This document shows, one piece after another, positions 35,091 through 45,060 of a stretch of 64,000 bases of DNA. The notes beneath the pieces are model-generated. The model was not told where the DNA came from, ran no database searches, and saw only the letters and a list, made by a program, of their open reading frames with translations. The DNA is taken from contig NZ_BJED01000013.1 in NCBI RefSeq assembly GCF_005405485.1, forward strand, positions 62,001 to 126,000. Reading direction: 5' to 3'. This DNA comes from Enterococcus hulanensis. Its GTDB lineage: Bacteria; Bacillota; Bacilli; Lactobacillales; Enterococcaceae. Numbering within the stretch: position 1 is the stretch's first letter; each line of letters begins with the position of its first letter. The position numbers were made by a program, and so were the translations under genes.

Positions 35091-36710
35091 ATGGAACTTA
35101 AAAAAATTTATTTATCAGACTTGTCGGCAGCTTGGGATAAATTTCAACAGTCACATTTGCTATTTCCTTTTTACCGTTCCCATAGTCAAGCGCGTTCGGA
35201 GTTTTTAGCAGCGGTCAAGCGAGGAAACGGCTATTGGATTCAACGCAAATCACACTGGCTGCTAGTAGACAAGATTGATGAAGGTGACACCTGGCGGATC
35301 AATAATTTACTGATCTCAACGGATCTTGGCTGGCAGACAGCTTTTTTATGGTTAGAAAATGCGGCTCGCCAAAAATTTAAACGTGTGTTGGTTTTGAATC
35401 TTGAGGCCAACTTGATTTTACAGCAATGGTTAACTGCTCAGGGCTACCGATTAGTAGAGAACGTTTGGCGAAAAGAGCTGGTCTATCATACAGGTTTGGT
35501 GTTGGGCGGAGGCGGCGCTCGCGGTGCGTATCAAATTGGTGTTTGGAAGGCGTTGTTGGAAAAAGATATTCAATTTGAAGTAATCACTGGAACCTCGGTC
35601 GGCGGATTGAATGGCGCATTGATTGCGCAAGGAGATTATAATCAGGCGTTAGCACTATGGGAAGAGATCGAAACGGATAAAGTGCTGGATATTACCTTCA
35701 AAGAAGTTGAAGAGTTGGATTTTACAGCGCAAGTCGATCAGCTGCGAACCTTTATTCGAACCTCTTTACAGCAGCGGGGAGTCTCTTCAGAACCACTTAG
35801 ACGGTTACTGGAAGAGCGGCTAGAGGCGCAAAAAATTCATGCTGGCTGTCCTTTTTATGTCGTCACGACAAAGGTTCCTGTTTTCCAAGAAATAGTAGTA
35901 CCGATTCATAAGTGTCCAGAAGAAGAGATCATCGATTGGCTGCTGGCCTCCTCAGCCTTTTTTCCAATGATGGCAATGGCGAAAATCAAAGGTGAGCTCT
36001 ATGTAGATGGCGGATATCGTAATAATTTACCAGTGGACGTTGCGTTGCAAACACCAATAACTGAGTTGATCGTGGTGGATGTTCATGGACCTGGATTTGA
36101 TAAAAAATATCGCTTGCCGGCTGAAACTGCCGAATTAGTATTAGCGAGCCCGTGGAGTTTAGGAGACCTATTATTATTCCAAAGCGACCGCTCATCAGAA
36201 AATATCGATTTAGGCTATTTAGAGACTAAACGTGCTTTTGGCGAATTGCAGGGGTATCGCTATTTTTTCAGCCGTCATGCTGATTTTGAAGCGATAACCA
36301 AAGCTTTTTTTCGTTATCTCCAAAACAAGCTTGCGGTAGATATGAAGGCACTTTATCCAGAACTGCAGAAGTTTTTCCGCCAAAGCGTGCCGATAGAAAT
36401 GCTTAGTTTAGCATTCTTAGAATTTTTTGCTTACTGGGTGAATGTTTCGCCGGTGAAGGTTTTTACACCTGAGCAATTTATCGAGACGATCCTAAAGCAG
36501 TTTGAAATGCCGGTCAAATTGAACGCAGTCTTTTCGGTTCAGGAGCAAATTGAAGACTTCATCGAAAACCATAATGTTTTCTCAGATTACTATCGGGTTC
36601 TACAAATTTACCAGCTGAAAGGATCGCCGGAAACGGCTTATCGGCGTTGGCCGATTCCAACCTTGCTGGCACTTTTTTTTAGGTATATACGTAATGAGGA
36701 AATAACCTGA
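35091..36710 (+). CDS. Patatin-like phospholipase with GNAT-like N-terminal domain
   Basis: A 539-residue protein. Residues 1-140 look like a degenerate GNAT acetyltransferase fold (WRINNLLIS, then [20 protein letters not shown], then a [13 protein letters not shown] end). The patatin domain begins at about 143: oxyanion [10 protein letters not shown], nucleophile Ser in GTSVGG, and the catalytic Asp in [10 protein letters not shown] 200-residue helical C-terminal part follows. Patatins are lipid acyl hydrolases with a Ser-Asp dyad. The ATG at 35091 follows GGGAGG; the frame is open earlier, but a TATACT -10 at 35036 supports this start. Confidence 0.88.
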   Translation: MELKKIYLSDLSAAWDKFQQSHLLFPFYRSHSQARSEFLAAVKRGNGYWIQRKSHWLLVDKIDEGDTWRINNLLISTDLGWQTAFLWLENAARQKFKRVLVLNLEANLILQQWLTAQGYRLVENVWRKELVYHTGLVLGGGGARGAYQIGVWKALLEKDIQFEVITGTSVGGLNGALIAQGDYNQALALWEEIETDKVLDITFKEVEELDFTAQVDQLRTFIRTSLQQRGVSSEPLRRLLEERLEAQKIHAGCPFYVVTTKVPVFQEIVVPIHKCPEEEIIDWLLASSAFFPMMAMAKIKGELYVDGGYRNNLPVDVALQTPITELIVVDVHGPGFDKKYRLPAETAELVLASPWSLGDLLLFQSDRSSENIDLGYLETKRAFGELQGYRYFFSRHADFEAITKAFFRYLQNKLAVDMKALYPELQKFFRQSVPIEMLSLAFLEFFAYWVNVSPVKVFTPEQFIETILKQFEMPVKLNAVFSVQEQIEDFIENHNVFSDYYRVLQIYQLKGSPETAYRRWPIPTLLALFFRYIRNEEIT

Positions 36711-36756
36711 TGCTTCAAAAACATAAGCTTATTAATAGAAACTAGGAGGAACTGCA

Positions 36757-36972
36757 ATGGCAGAATTTAATTATGAAATCGTAGAAGAAATCGCGGTCTT
36801 ATCAGAAAATCCTAAAGGCTGGCGCAAAGAATTGAATTTGGTAAGCTGGAATGAACGGCCGCCAAAATTTGATTTACGCGACTGGGCACCCGGACATGAA
36901 AAAATGGGTAAGGGTGTTACCTTAAGCAATGAAGAATTTGCTGTGCTGAAAGAAACGTTGAGCAAGATGTAG
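36757..36972 (+). CDS. YdbC-like PC4-family nucleic-acid-binding protein
   Basis: A 71-residue protein of the YdbC/PC4 type, with GWRKELNLVSWNERPPKFDL and DWAPGHEKMGKGVTLS matching the beta-sheet and loop that bind single-stranded DNA. It may act in transcription or DNA repair; the role in bacteria is little known. AGGAGG precedes the ATG. Small gene between the patatin gene and yicC. Confidence 0.85.
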   Translation: MAEFNYEIVEEIAVLSENPKGWRKELNLVSWNERPPKFDLRDWAPGHEKMGKGVTLSNEEFAVLKETLSKM

Positions 36973-37006
36973 TAAGTGATTTTTTCAAAAGAAGGGAACA
37001 AACCAG

Positions 37007-37891
37007 ATGAAAAGTATGACAGGCTATGGTCAGGCGTTCCAAGCGAACGAGGCCTATGAGCTAAATATCGAATTAAAAAGTGTTAACAATCGTTTCTTAG
37101 ATTTGCAGATTCGAATGCCAAAAGAATTGAATCCGTTTGAAGCGCAGATTCGCAAAATTGCGAAAGAAAAAATCCAACGAGGCCGAGTAGATGTATTTAT
37201 TAATTTGACACCATTAAAGAGCGGCAATAAAAAAGTTTCTGTTGATTGGGAGTTGTTGCAGCAATTAGTTGCAGAATTGCAAAATGGTGGCAAAGAACAT
37301 TTTGGAATCGTTGATTTCCCCGTGGAACAAGTTTTGGTCAAAGCGATGGAACAGTCAGATTTTGTAACATTAGTCGATCAGCCGACTGAAGAAGAAACAT
37401 TGGAAGAATTAGTTCAAACAGTTGCGAATGAAGCCTTCACCCAATTAGCGGCAAGTCGTGAACATGAAGGTACAGGGATTCAAAAAGTTCTAGTAGAATA
37501 TGGCAGCAAAGTCCAAGCGTTAGTAAATGAGCTAAAAGGATTTGTAGCTGAGTATGAAGCAGACTTCCAGCAACGTTACCAAACAAAACTAGAAGAATAT
37601 CTAGGAAATACGGTGGACCAAGACCGCCTGCTGACGGAATTAGCGATTTTATTGGAACGCGGCGACATCCATGAGGAACTGGACCGTTTGACGATCCATT
37701 TAGACAAACTGGCAAATCTTTTAAAAACTACAGAACCTGTTGGACGTGAACTGGATTTTCTATTGCAGGAAATGAATCGCGAAGTTAACACGATCGGCTC
37801 AAAATCAAGCCCGATTCAGATTAAAGATATTGTTGTTCAACTAAAAACGATCCTAGAAAAAATCCGTGAACAGATTCAAAATGTCGAATAG
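37007..37891 (+). CDS. yicC: YicC-family endoribonuclease-like protein
   Basis: A 294-residue protein starting MKSMTGYGQ, the family hallmark. LELKSVNNRFLDL-like sequence is at about 24-37, and the C-terminal half ends with REVNTIGSKSS and LEKIREQIQNVE. The family has endoribonuclease activity and helps mRNA/sRNA turnover. It precedes gmk as in most Firmicutes. Confidence 0.95.
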   Translation: MKSMTGYGQAFQANEAYELNIELKSVNNRFLDLQIRMPKELNPFEAQIRKIAKEKIQRGRVDVFINLTPLKSGNKKVSVDWELLQQLVAELQNGGKEHFGIVDFPVEQVLVKAMEQSDFVTLVDQPTEEETLEELVQTVANEAFTQLAASREHEGTGIQKVLVEYGSKVQALVNELKGFVAEYEADFQQRYQTKLEEYLGNTVDQDRLLTELAILLERGDIHEELDRLTIHLDKLANLLKTTEPVGRELDFLLQEMNREVNTIGSKSSPIQIKDIVVQLKTILEKIREQIQNVE

Positions 37892-37990
37892 TTATGTGAA
37901 ATTTCATAAGAAATAGGTGCCGGGTTCACGATACCTCTTGAAATATTCACAAAAAAAGTGCACAATAGGCGTTAGCTAAAAAGAGCATGA

Positions 37991-38617
<627 letters not shown>

Positions 38618-38621
38618 GCTT

Positions 38622-38924
38622 ATGATGTTAAAACCCTCAATTGATACGTTGTTAGACCATGTAAATTCAAAATATTCTTTAGTAATTTTAGCCAGCAAAC
38701 GTGCACATGAATTAGATGCTGGGGCTCAACCAACTTTAGATTCATTTGAATCAGTTAAAAGTGTTGGCCAAGCGTTGGAAGAAATCGATGCAGGTGCTGT
38801 AATCAATGATCCTCATCCAGAAATCAAACGGGAACGTTTGAAAATGGAAGAAGAAGAACGTCACTTGCAACGTGAACGTGATCAGCGCGATTTAGAAGAA
38901 CGGATTCGCAACGAACAAAACTAA
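38622..38924 (+). CDS. rpoZ: RNA polymerase omega subunit
   Basis: A 100-residue protein with the conserved core [10 protein letters not shown] and [14 protein letters not shown] near residues 4-30, followed by an acidic, highly charged C-terminal tail. AAGGAG is 8 bases before the first of two adjacent ATGs. It assists RNA polymerase assembly. Confidence 0.96.
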   Translation: MMLKPSIDTLLDHVNSKYSLVILASKRAHELDAGAQPTLDSFESVKSVGQALEEIDAGAVINDPHPEIKRERLKMEEEERHLQRERDQRDLEERIRNEQN

Positions 38925-38958
38925 GCGTAGAAAAATTTCTCGCGGATGAAACGTAAAT

Positions 38959-38999
38959 GGGATTGTACCAAATACTTTTGGCGCAGTCCCTTCTTTTTG
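38959..38999 (+). terminator. Terminator after rpoZ
   Basis: GGGATTGTACCAAA pairs with TTTTGGCGCAGTCCC (with mismatches), followed by TTCTTTTT. Confidence 0.8.
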
Positions 39000-39085
39000 T
39001 GTCAAAGAATTATTTACATAATTTCATAAATTTAGACGGACCTACATAAAATTTAGTACACTATTTAGGAATGGAGGCGGAAAGA

Positions 39086-41488
39086 ATGAAATTAGCACAA
39101 GTGATTGTGGATGTGCCGGCGATGCAGACGGATCAGCCATTTAGTTATTTGATCCCGCCTCAACTAGCGGTAGAAGTCGGGATGAGGGTAGAAGTCGGAT
39201 TTGGATCGCGGCATGTTCAAGGCTTTGTCGTTGGCTTTGAACCAGCGCCTGAACCGTTGCCTGATAATTTGAAACCAATTATTCGAGTGCTGGATTTAAC
39301 GCCTGTTTTAAATCAAGAGCTGTTGTCGTTGGCTGACTATATGAAGGAAACTACTTTTGCCTTTAAGGTAACTTGTTTGCAGACTATGCTTCCTAGCGTA
39401 ATGAAAGCTGACTATCAAAAACGCTTGTATTACATTGGCGATGATCCAACTGTGCAAGAAAAATACTTTGGTGATGCTGATTCACTAACTTGGGAAGAAG
39501 CGGAAGCTAAGGGTTGGTTGAAGGAACTGGCTGTTTTACGCGATCAAGGCATTATCGAGTTGCGTTATGAAGTCCATACAAAAAATAAAATAAAAACTGA
39601 ACGCTATATCAAACGAACTTTTGCACCAGAAAAATTAGCTGGATTAAAAGATGAGCTGCGCAAAAATTCATATAAGCAAGAACAGCTATTAGATTATTTA
39701 GCTATGCTTGCTGATGAAGCGCTGATTTCGGTCAAGCAAATGAAGGCGGAAGATTTCTCGCTAGCCAATTTGAATCAAGCAGAGAAAAAAGGCTGGTTGG
39801 AATTTGTTGCTGTTGAAAAATATCGGGACCCTTACGCTGAACGAGAAATCAAGCAGACTTCAGCGTTAGATTTGAATCCAGAACAGAAGATTGCGTATGA
39901 AGCGATCAGTCAAAAGAGCACGGCTAACGAGCATCAAGTTTTCCTGTTGGAAGGGATAACTGGCAGCGGTAAGACCGAAGTTTACCTGCAGGTTATTCAC
40001 GATGTATTGGCAAATGGACAAACGGCCATGATGCTAGTACCAGAGATTTCTTTAACACCGCAGATGGCGACACGCTTTAAAGCGCGTTTTGGCAGTGAAG
40101 TGGCAGTCTTGCATAGTGGATTGTCACAAGGAGAGAAATACGATGAATGGCGTAAGTTAGAACGTGGTGAAGCTCATGTAGTGGTTGGAGCTCGCTCGGC
40201 TGTCTTTGCTCCGCTTGAAAATCTTGGTGTGATTATTATTGATGAAGAACATGAGACAAGCTATAAACAAGAAGAAACGCCGCGCTACCATGCTAGAGAT
40301 TTAGCAATTTGGCGAGGAAAATATCATAACTGCCCAGTCGTTTTAGGGAGTGCCACACCTTCATTGGAATCACGTGCGCGAGGACAAAAAGGTGTCTACT
40401 GTTTATTGAAATTAACTGAACGAGCCAACGATCAAGCAAAATTACCATCAGTCGAGATTGTTGATATGCGTGAAGAAATGCAGCGACGTCTGAATTCATC
40501 TTTTTCTGAAGCATTAGAAGATAAATTAAGAGATCGTTTGGCTAAGGGCGAACAAAGTGTGCTTTTATTAAATCGTCGAGGATATTCTTCATTTGTTATG
40601 TGTCGCGATTGCGGGTTTGTTTTACCTTGTCCGAATTGTGATATTTCCTTAACCCTTCATATGGATACGAAGACGATGCGCTGCCACTATTGTGGTCATG
40701 AAGAAGGTATTCCTCATCGTTGTCCGAACTGTGGCAAAGATAAGATTCGCTACTTTGGAACAGGAACAGAAAAAGTTCAAGAAGAGTTGGAACAACTGAT
40801 TCCGGAAGCCCGTGTATTGCGAATGGACGTTGATACGACTCGCCGCAAAGGGGCGCATGAAAAAATCTTAACGGCCTTTGGTGATAAAGAGGCGGATATC
40901 TTGTTAGGCACGCAAATGATCGCAAAAGGCTTGGATTTTCCGAATGTGACTTTAGTTGGGGTATTAAATGCGGACACAGCATTGAATTTACCCGACTTTC
41001 GTTCTAGTGAAAGAACGTTTCAACTGCTGACACAGGTCAGTGGTCGAGCAGGGCGCGGTGATAAAGCCGGTGAAGTAATTATCCAGACATTTAATCCAGA
41101 GCACTATACGATTCAATTAGCACAGCACCATGACTACGAAAGCTTTTTCCAGCAAGAGATGCGGATTCGGCATCAAACTGATTACCCGCCGTATTATTAC
41201 ACGGTCAAGGTGACAGTTTCCCATCAAGAAGAGATACGGGCAGCGCAAAAAGCCTTCCAGTTGGCTGAGCAAATACGGAAGCAATTAAGCCCTCAAAGTA
41301 TTTTATTAGGACCGACACCTGGGGCAATATTGCGGATAAAGAATCGTTATTACTATCAACTAATCATTAAATATAAAAATGAACCAAAACTACAAGCGAC
41401 CTTAGAAGATATTTTGCAGGTGAGTCAAAAAGATCAGCGGCAAGGCTTATTGATCGCCATTGACAACGAACCTATGTATTTTATTTAG
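39086..41488 (+). CDS. priA: Primosomal protein N' (replication restart helicase)
   Basis: An 800-residue protein. It has a DNA-binding N-terminus, Walker A GITGSGKTEVY at about 290-300, the DEEH box (IIIDEEHETSYKQ) and eight zinc-binding cysteines between 511 and 555 (MCRDCG, CPNC, CHYC, CPNC). The ATG at 39086 is preferred: an in-frame ATG 15 bases earlier contains the GGAGG ribosome site. It reloads the replisome at stalled forks. Confidence 0.98.
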   Translation: MKLAQVIVDVPAMQTDQPFSYLIPPQLAVEVGMRVEVGFGSRHVQGFVVGFEPAPEPLPDNLKPIIRVLDLTPVLNQELLSLADYMKETTFAFKVTCLQTMLPSVMKADYQKRLYYIGDDPTVQEKYFGDADSLTWEEAEAKGWLKELAVLRDQGIIELRYEVHTKNKIKTERYIKRTFAPEKLAGLKDELRKNSYKQEQLLDYLAMLADEALISVKQMKAEDFSLANLNQAEKKGWLEFVAVEKYRDPYAEREIKQTSALDLNPEQKIAYEAISQKSTANEHQVFLLEGITGSGKTEVYLQVIHDVLANGQTAMMLVPEISLTPQMATRFKARFGSEVAVLHSGLSQGEKYDEWRKLERGEAHVVVGARSAVFAPLENLGVIIIDEEHETSYKQEETPRYHARDLAIWRGKYHNCPVVLGSATPSLESRARGQKGVYCLLKLTERANDQAKLPSVEIVDMREEMQRRLNSSFSEALEDKLRDRLAKGEQSVLLLNRRGYSSFVMCRDCGFVLPCPNCDISLTLHMDTKTMRCHYCGHEEGIPHRCPNCGKDKIRYFGTGTEKVQEELEQLIPEARVLRMDVDTTRRKGAHEKILTAFGDKEADILLGTQMIAKGLDFPNVTLVGVLNADTALNLPDFRSSERTFQLLTQVSGRAGRGDKAGEVIIQTFNPEHYTIQLAQHHDYESFFQQEMRIRHQTDYPPYYYTVKVTVSHQEEIRAAQKAFQLAEQIRKQLSPQSILLGPTPGAILRIKNRYYYQLIIKYKNEPKLQATLEDILQVSQKDQRQGLLIAIDNEPMYFI

Positions 41489-41516
41489 GAAGCTACAATA
41501 AAGGAGGACGTAATTT

Positions 41517-42008
41517 ATGCGTTACCCAATCATTATTCATCCTGACGAACGTCTATTAAAAAAAGCTGCACCGATCGAATACATTACTGATGAGATTGTT
41601 ACTTTGTTAGATGATATGTATGAAACGATGATAGCTCATGACGGTATCGGACTTGCTGCTCCCCAAATTGGAAAAAATTTGCGAATCGCAGTCATCGAAG
41701 TTGAAGAAGGCGATCGTTTTGATTTTATCAATCCCGAGATCATTGAACGTAAGGGAACTAGTATCGATGTCGAAGGCTGCCTTTCGATTCCTGAAACTTA
41801 TGGAACAGTCGAACGTGCTGACGAAGTAACTGTACGTTACTATGACAATGAAGGTTCAGAGATGGAAGTTACGGCTTATGGTTACTTAGCCCGTGCCTTT
41901 CAACATGAAATTGATCATTTAGATGGTAAGCTGTTTATCGATCAAGTGATCGATAAGATCGAACCGGAAGATTTAGAACGTTATATGGAGGAACATGCCG
42001 ATGACTAA
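41517..42008 (+). CDS. def: Peptide deformylase
   Basis: A 163-residue metalloenzyme with motif 1 GIGLAAPQIG (43-52), motif 2 EGCLSIP with Cys88, and motif 3 HEIDH with His130, Glu131 and His134. It removes the formyl group from nascent proteins, and fmt next door adds it to initiator tRNA. AGGAGG precedes the ATG. Overlaps fmt by eight bases. Confidence 0.98.
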   Translation: MRYPIIIHPDERLLKKAAPIEYITDEIVTLLDDMYETMIAHDGIGLAAPQIGKNLRIAVIEVEEGDRFDFINPEIIERKGTSIDVEGCLSIPETYGTVERADEVTVRYYDNEGSEMEVTAYGYLARAFQHEIDHLDGKLFIDQVIDKIEPEDLERYMEEHADD

Positions 42009-42942
42009 AATTGTATTTATGGGTACCCCGGCCTTTTCAGTGCCGATTTTAGAAAGTTTGATTGAAGCAGGCTATGATGTCGCTGCTGTTGTTACCCAAC
42101 CAGATCGCCCTGTTGGACGGAAGAAAATCATTACCCCTACCCCCGTGAAAGAAGCTGCATTGCAGCACGACTTGCTGGTTTTACAACCAGAAAAAATCAG
42201 CGGTTCACCAGAAATGGAAAAAATCAAAGAGCTGGCGCCAGACCTATTAATCACTGCGGCTTTTGGCCAATTTCTGCCAGAAAAATTATTGCAGGTTCCT
42301 AAACTAGGCGCAATCAATGTTCATGCTTCGCTATTACCAAAATATCGTGGCGGAGCACCTGTTCATTACGCTATTATGGACGGTGAAAAAGAAACAGGTG
42401 TGACTATCATGGAGATGATCAAGAAAATGGATGCTGGCGGTATCTTCAGCCAACAAAAAATCGCGATCACTAAACAAGACGACGTTGGAACGATGTTTGA
42501 AAAATTAAGCCAAGTTGGTAAAGACCTATTATTGGAAACATTGCCTAAAATAATCTCCGGCGAATTAAAGCCAACACCGCAAGATGAAGAACAAGCCACC
42601 TTCTCGCCAAATATCAGTCGTGAGCAAGAAGCGATTGACTGGCAGAAAACAGCTGAGGAAGTTGATAATCAAGTTCGCGGGATGCATCCTTGGCCGGTAG
42701 CTTTTACAACATATGACGGCGTTCGTTGGAAAATTTTTCACACGACACCGTTGGAAGAGATGACAACAGCGGAACCTGGAACGATTGTAGCTCGCACGAA
42801 AAAAGCCCTGCACATTGCTTGTGGGAATGGCACTGTGTTAGCGTTAGATGAACTGCAGCCAGCTGGCAAGGCTAAACAAACGATCCAAGCCTTTCTAAAT
42901 GGCAGTGGTCAAGCGGTTGCTGAAGGACAGCAGGTGGGCTAA
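42001..42942 (+). CDS. fmt: Methionyl-tRNA formyltransferase
   Basis: A 313-residue enzyme starting MTKIVFMGTPAFSVP. The formyl-transfer signature HASLLPKYRGGAPVH lies near 108-122. Two in-frame ATGs exist; the one at 42001 has GGAGG 9 bases away, while 41995 is too close. The C-terminal domain binds tRNA. The next gene starts directly after the stop. Confidence 0.97.
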   Translation: MTKIVFMGTPAFSVPILESLIEAGYDVAAVVTQPDRPVGRKKIITPTPVKEAALQHDLLVLQPEKISGSPEMEKIKELAPDLLITAAFGQFLPEKLLQVPKLGAINVHASLLPKYRGGAPVHYAIMDGEKETGVTIMEMIKKMDAGGIFSQQKIAITKQDDVGTMFEKLSQVGKDLLLETLPKIISGELKPTPQDEEQATFSPNISREQEAIDWQKTAEEVDNQVRGMHPWPVAFTTYDGVRWKIFHTTPLEEMTTAEPGTIVARTKKALHIACGNGTVLALDELQPAGKAKQTIQAFLNGSGQAVAEGQQVG

Positions 42943-44295
42943 ATGGCAAAAATTCCAAAGAAACTATTACATTCGGTTCGTTTTACCGCACTTGAAGCAA
43001 TTGAACGGATCAATCGCGGCGGAGCCTATTCAAATTTATTATTAAATGAGTTAATCCAAAAAAATAAAGTTGATGGTAAAGATACCGCTCTATTAACAGA
43101 GCTTGTTTACGGAACGATCAGCCGCCAACTTTTATTGGCATATGATATTGAGCCTTTTATCAAAAAAGCCAAAAAGGTTGATCCATGGGTTAAAAGTTTA
43201 TTGCAGTTATCTGTTTATCAGATGCTCTATTTAGATCGGGTTCCTGACCATGCTATCATCAATGAAGCTGTTGAAATTGCTAAAGCTAAAGGCAATCCGG
43301 GAACTGGAAAGTTTGTCAATGGCGTATTGCGTTCAATACAGCGTGAAGGAATTCCCTCTTTGGATTTGATAAAAGATCCGATCGAACGTTTGGCAACAGA
43401 AATTAGTTTGCCGAGATTTTTAACTGAAAAGTTTGTCACCGAAATCGGTGTAGAGGAAACACGTAAGCTGGGATTATCCTTATTGGAGCCTAGCCGTGTT
43501 AGTGCACGAATTGATTTGCGCTTTTTGACACGTGCAGAGGCCATCGAAGCGTTGGAAGAAGACGGGATCGAAGCTCGTATCAGTGAACTTACTCCGTATG
43601 GTATTATAGCTGATAGAGGTTTTTTAGCTGGCAGTGAACTATTTCAAAATGGTTGGTTGACGATTCAAGATGAAAGTTCAATGTTAGTTGCTCAAGCTTT
43701 GCAAATAGAGCCAGGACAAAAAGTTTTAGATGCGTGTGCTGCTCCTGGCGGCAAAACGACACACATTGCTTCTTTGCTGCAAGATGAAGGATCAGTAACA
43801 GCGTTAGATATTCATGATCATAAGTTGAAGTTAGTTCGCGAAAATGCGGAACGGTTACGAGTGACAGATACCGTGGTAACGAAAAAAATGGACGCTCGTG
43901 AAGCAGCCAAAAATTTTGCACCAGAAAGTTTTGACCGAATCCTAGTTGACGCTCCATGTTCAGGGTTAGGACTAATGCGGCGAAAACCGGATATTAAATA
44001 CCAGAAAAAGCCGCAAGATTTTATTCAATTACCCGAAATTCAGCTAGAAATTTTAAAGAATTGCGCTCCCACGTTGAAATCTGGTGGAATTATGGTATAC
44101 AGTACATGTACGATTGCCAAGGAAGAAAATCAACAGGTAGTAGCAGAATTTTTAGCGGCACACCCTGAATTTGAAAAAATTGAACTAGATTTAGAAATGA
44201 AATTACAGCCGGCGATTCATGAGCAAATGTTGGTTTTATACCCAGAGATGTTTATGACGGATGGCTTCTTTATTTGTGCAATGCGAAAAAAATAG
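42943..44295 (+). CDS. rsmB: 16S rRNA m5C967 methyltransferase RsmB
   Basis: A 450-residue protein: NusB-like RNA-binding domain at 5-140, then the methyltransferase domain. Seen are the SAM loop CAAPGGKTTH near 265, the motif VDAPCSGLGLMRRKPD near 335-350 and the nucleophile Cys in YSTCTI near 387. It methylates C967 of 16S rRNA. Its ATG follows the fmt stop with no gap. Confidence 0.96.
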   Translation: MAKIPKKLLHSVRFTALEAIERINRGGAYSNLLLNELIQKNKVDGKDTALLTELVYGTISRQLLLAYDIEPFIKKAKKVDPWVKSLLQLSVYQMLYLDRVPDHAIINEAVEIAKAKGNPGTGKFVNGVLRSIQREGIPSLDLIKDPIERLATEISLPRFLTEKFVTEIGVEETRKLGLSLLEPSRVSARIDLRFLTRAEAIEALEEDGIEARISELTPYGIIADRGFLAGSELFQNGWLTIQDESSMLVAQALQIEPGQKVLDACAAPGGKTTHIASLLQDEGSVTALDIHDHKLKLVRENAERLRVTDTVVTKKMDAREAAKNFAPESFDRILVDAPCSGLGLMRRKPDIKYQKKPQDFIQLPEIQLEILKNCAPTLKSGGIMVYSTCTIAKEENQQVVAEFLAAHPEFEKIELDLEMKLQPAIHEQMLVLYPEMFMTDGFFICAMRKK

Positions 44296-44316
44296 ATAAA
44301 TGAGGTGGACAAAAAG

Positions 44317-45060
44317 ATGGAGATTCAATTTCAATCAGACATCGGTAAGCGGCGCAACATGAATCAAGATTATGCAAATGTTTTTACTAATCAAGCAGGT
44401 ATGTATTTGGCTATATTAGCCGATGGCATGGGAGGTCATTTAGCTGGCGATGTAGCTAGTAAGATGGCTGTTGACGGTTTAGGTGCTGCTTGGTCGACCT
44501 CGACTATCGCAAAGCCGGAAGAAGCTACCCAATGGTTTTCAGAAGAGATTCAAAAGGTCAATGAAGCGATTTATCAAGAAGGAATCGCTCATCCGGAGAT
44601 GCAGGGAATGGGCACAACGATCGTCAGTACTGCTTTGCTAGATGAAAAGTTTGTCTTGGCTCATGTAGGTGATAGTCGTGCTTATTTAATCCAAAATAAA
44701 CAATTACAACAATTGACGGATGATCATTCATTAGTGAATGAATTATTGAAATCCGGGGAAATCACAAAAGAGATGGCAGCGATCCATCCGCAAAAAAATG
44801 TATTAACTCGTTCAGTGGGAATTGCAGGAACGATCAAAATCGATGTCTCGGAACATGAATGTCATCAGAATGATTATTTGCTTTTATGTTCGGATGGATT
44901 GACAAATATGGTAAGTGAAGAAAATATCCTAGCGATTGTGGAAAGCGATCAAACTTTGGAAGAAAAGGCTAAGCAATTGATCAACGCAGCAAATGATGCT
45001 GGTGGTGCGGATAATATCACTGTCTTGTTGATTCATTTTGAAGGGGAGGCTCGTCCATGA
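44317..45060 (+). CDS. stp: PP2C-type serine/threonine phosphatase (Stp/IreP/PrpC)
   Basis: A 247-residue PP2C. Metal ligands are in [33 protein letters not shown] and GGADNITV. It dephosphorylates substrates of the adjacent kinase; in E. faecalis the pair is IreP/IreK. The ATG at 44317 has AGGTGG 9 bases away; a GTG at 44305 is inside that site. The stop overlaps the kinase ATG (ATGA). Confidence 0.96.
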   Translation: MEIQFQSDIGKRRNMNQDYANVFTNQAGMYLAILADGMGGHLAGDVASKMAVDGLGAAWSTSTIAKPEEATQWFSEEIQKVNEAIYQEGIAHPEMQGMGTTIVSTALLDEKFVLAHVGDSRAYLIQNKQLQQLTDDHSLVNELLKSGEITKEMAAIHPQKNVLTRSVGIAGTIKIDVSEHECHQNDYLLLCSDGLTNMVSEENILAIVESDQTLEEKAKQLINAANDAGGADNITVLLIHFEGEARP

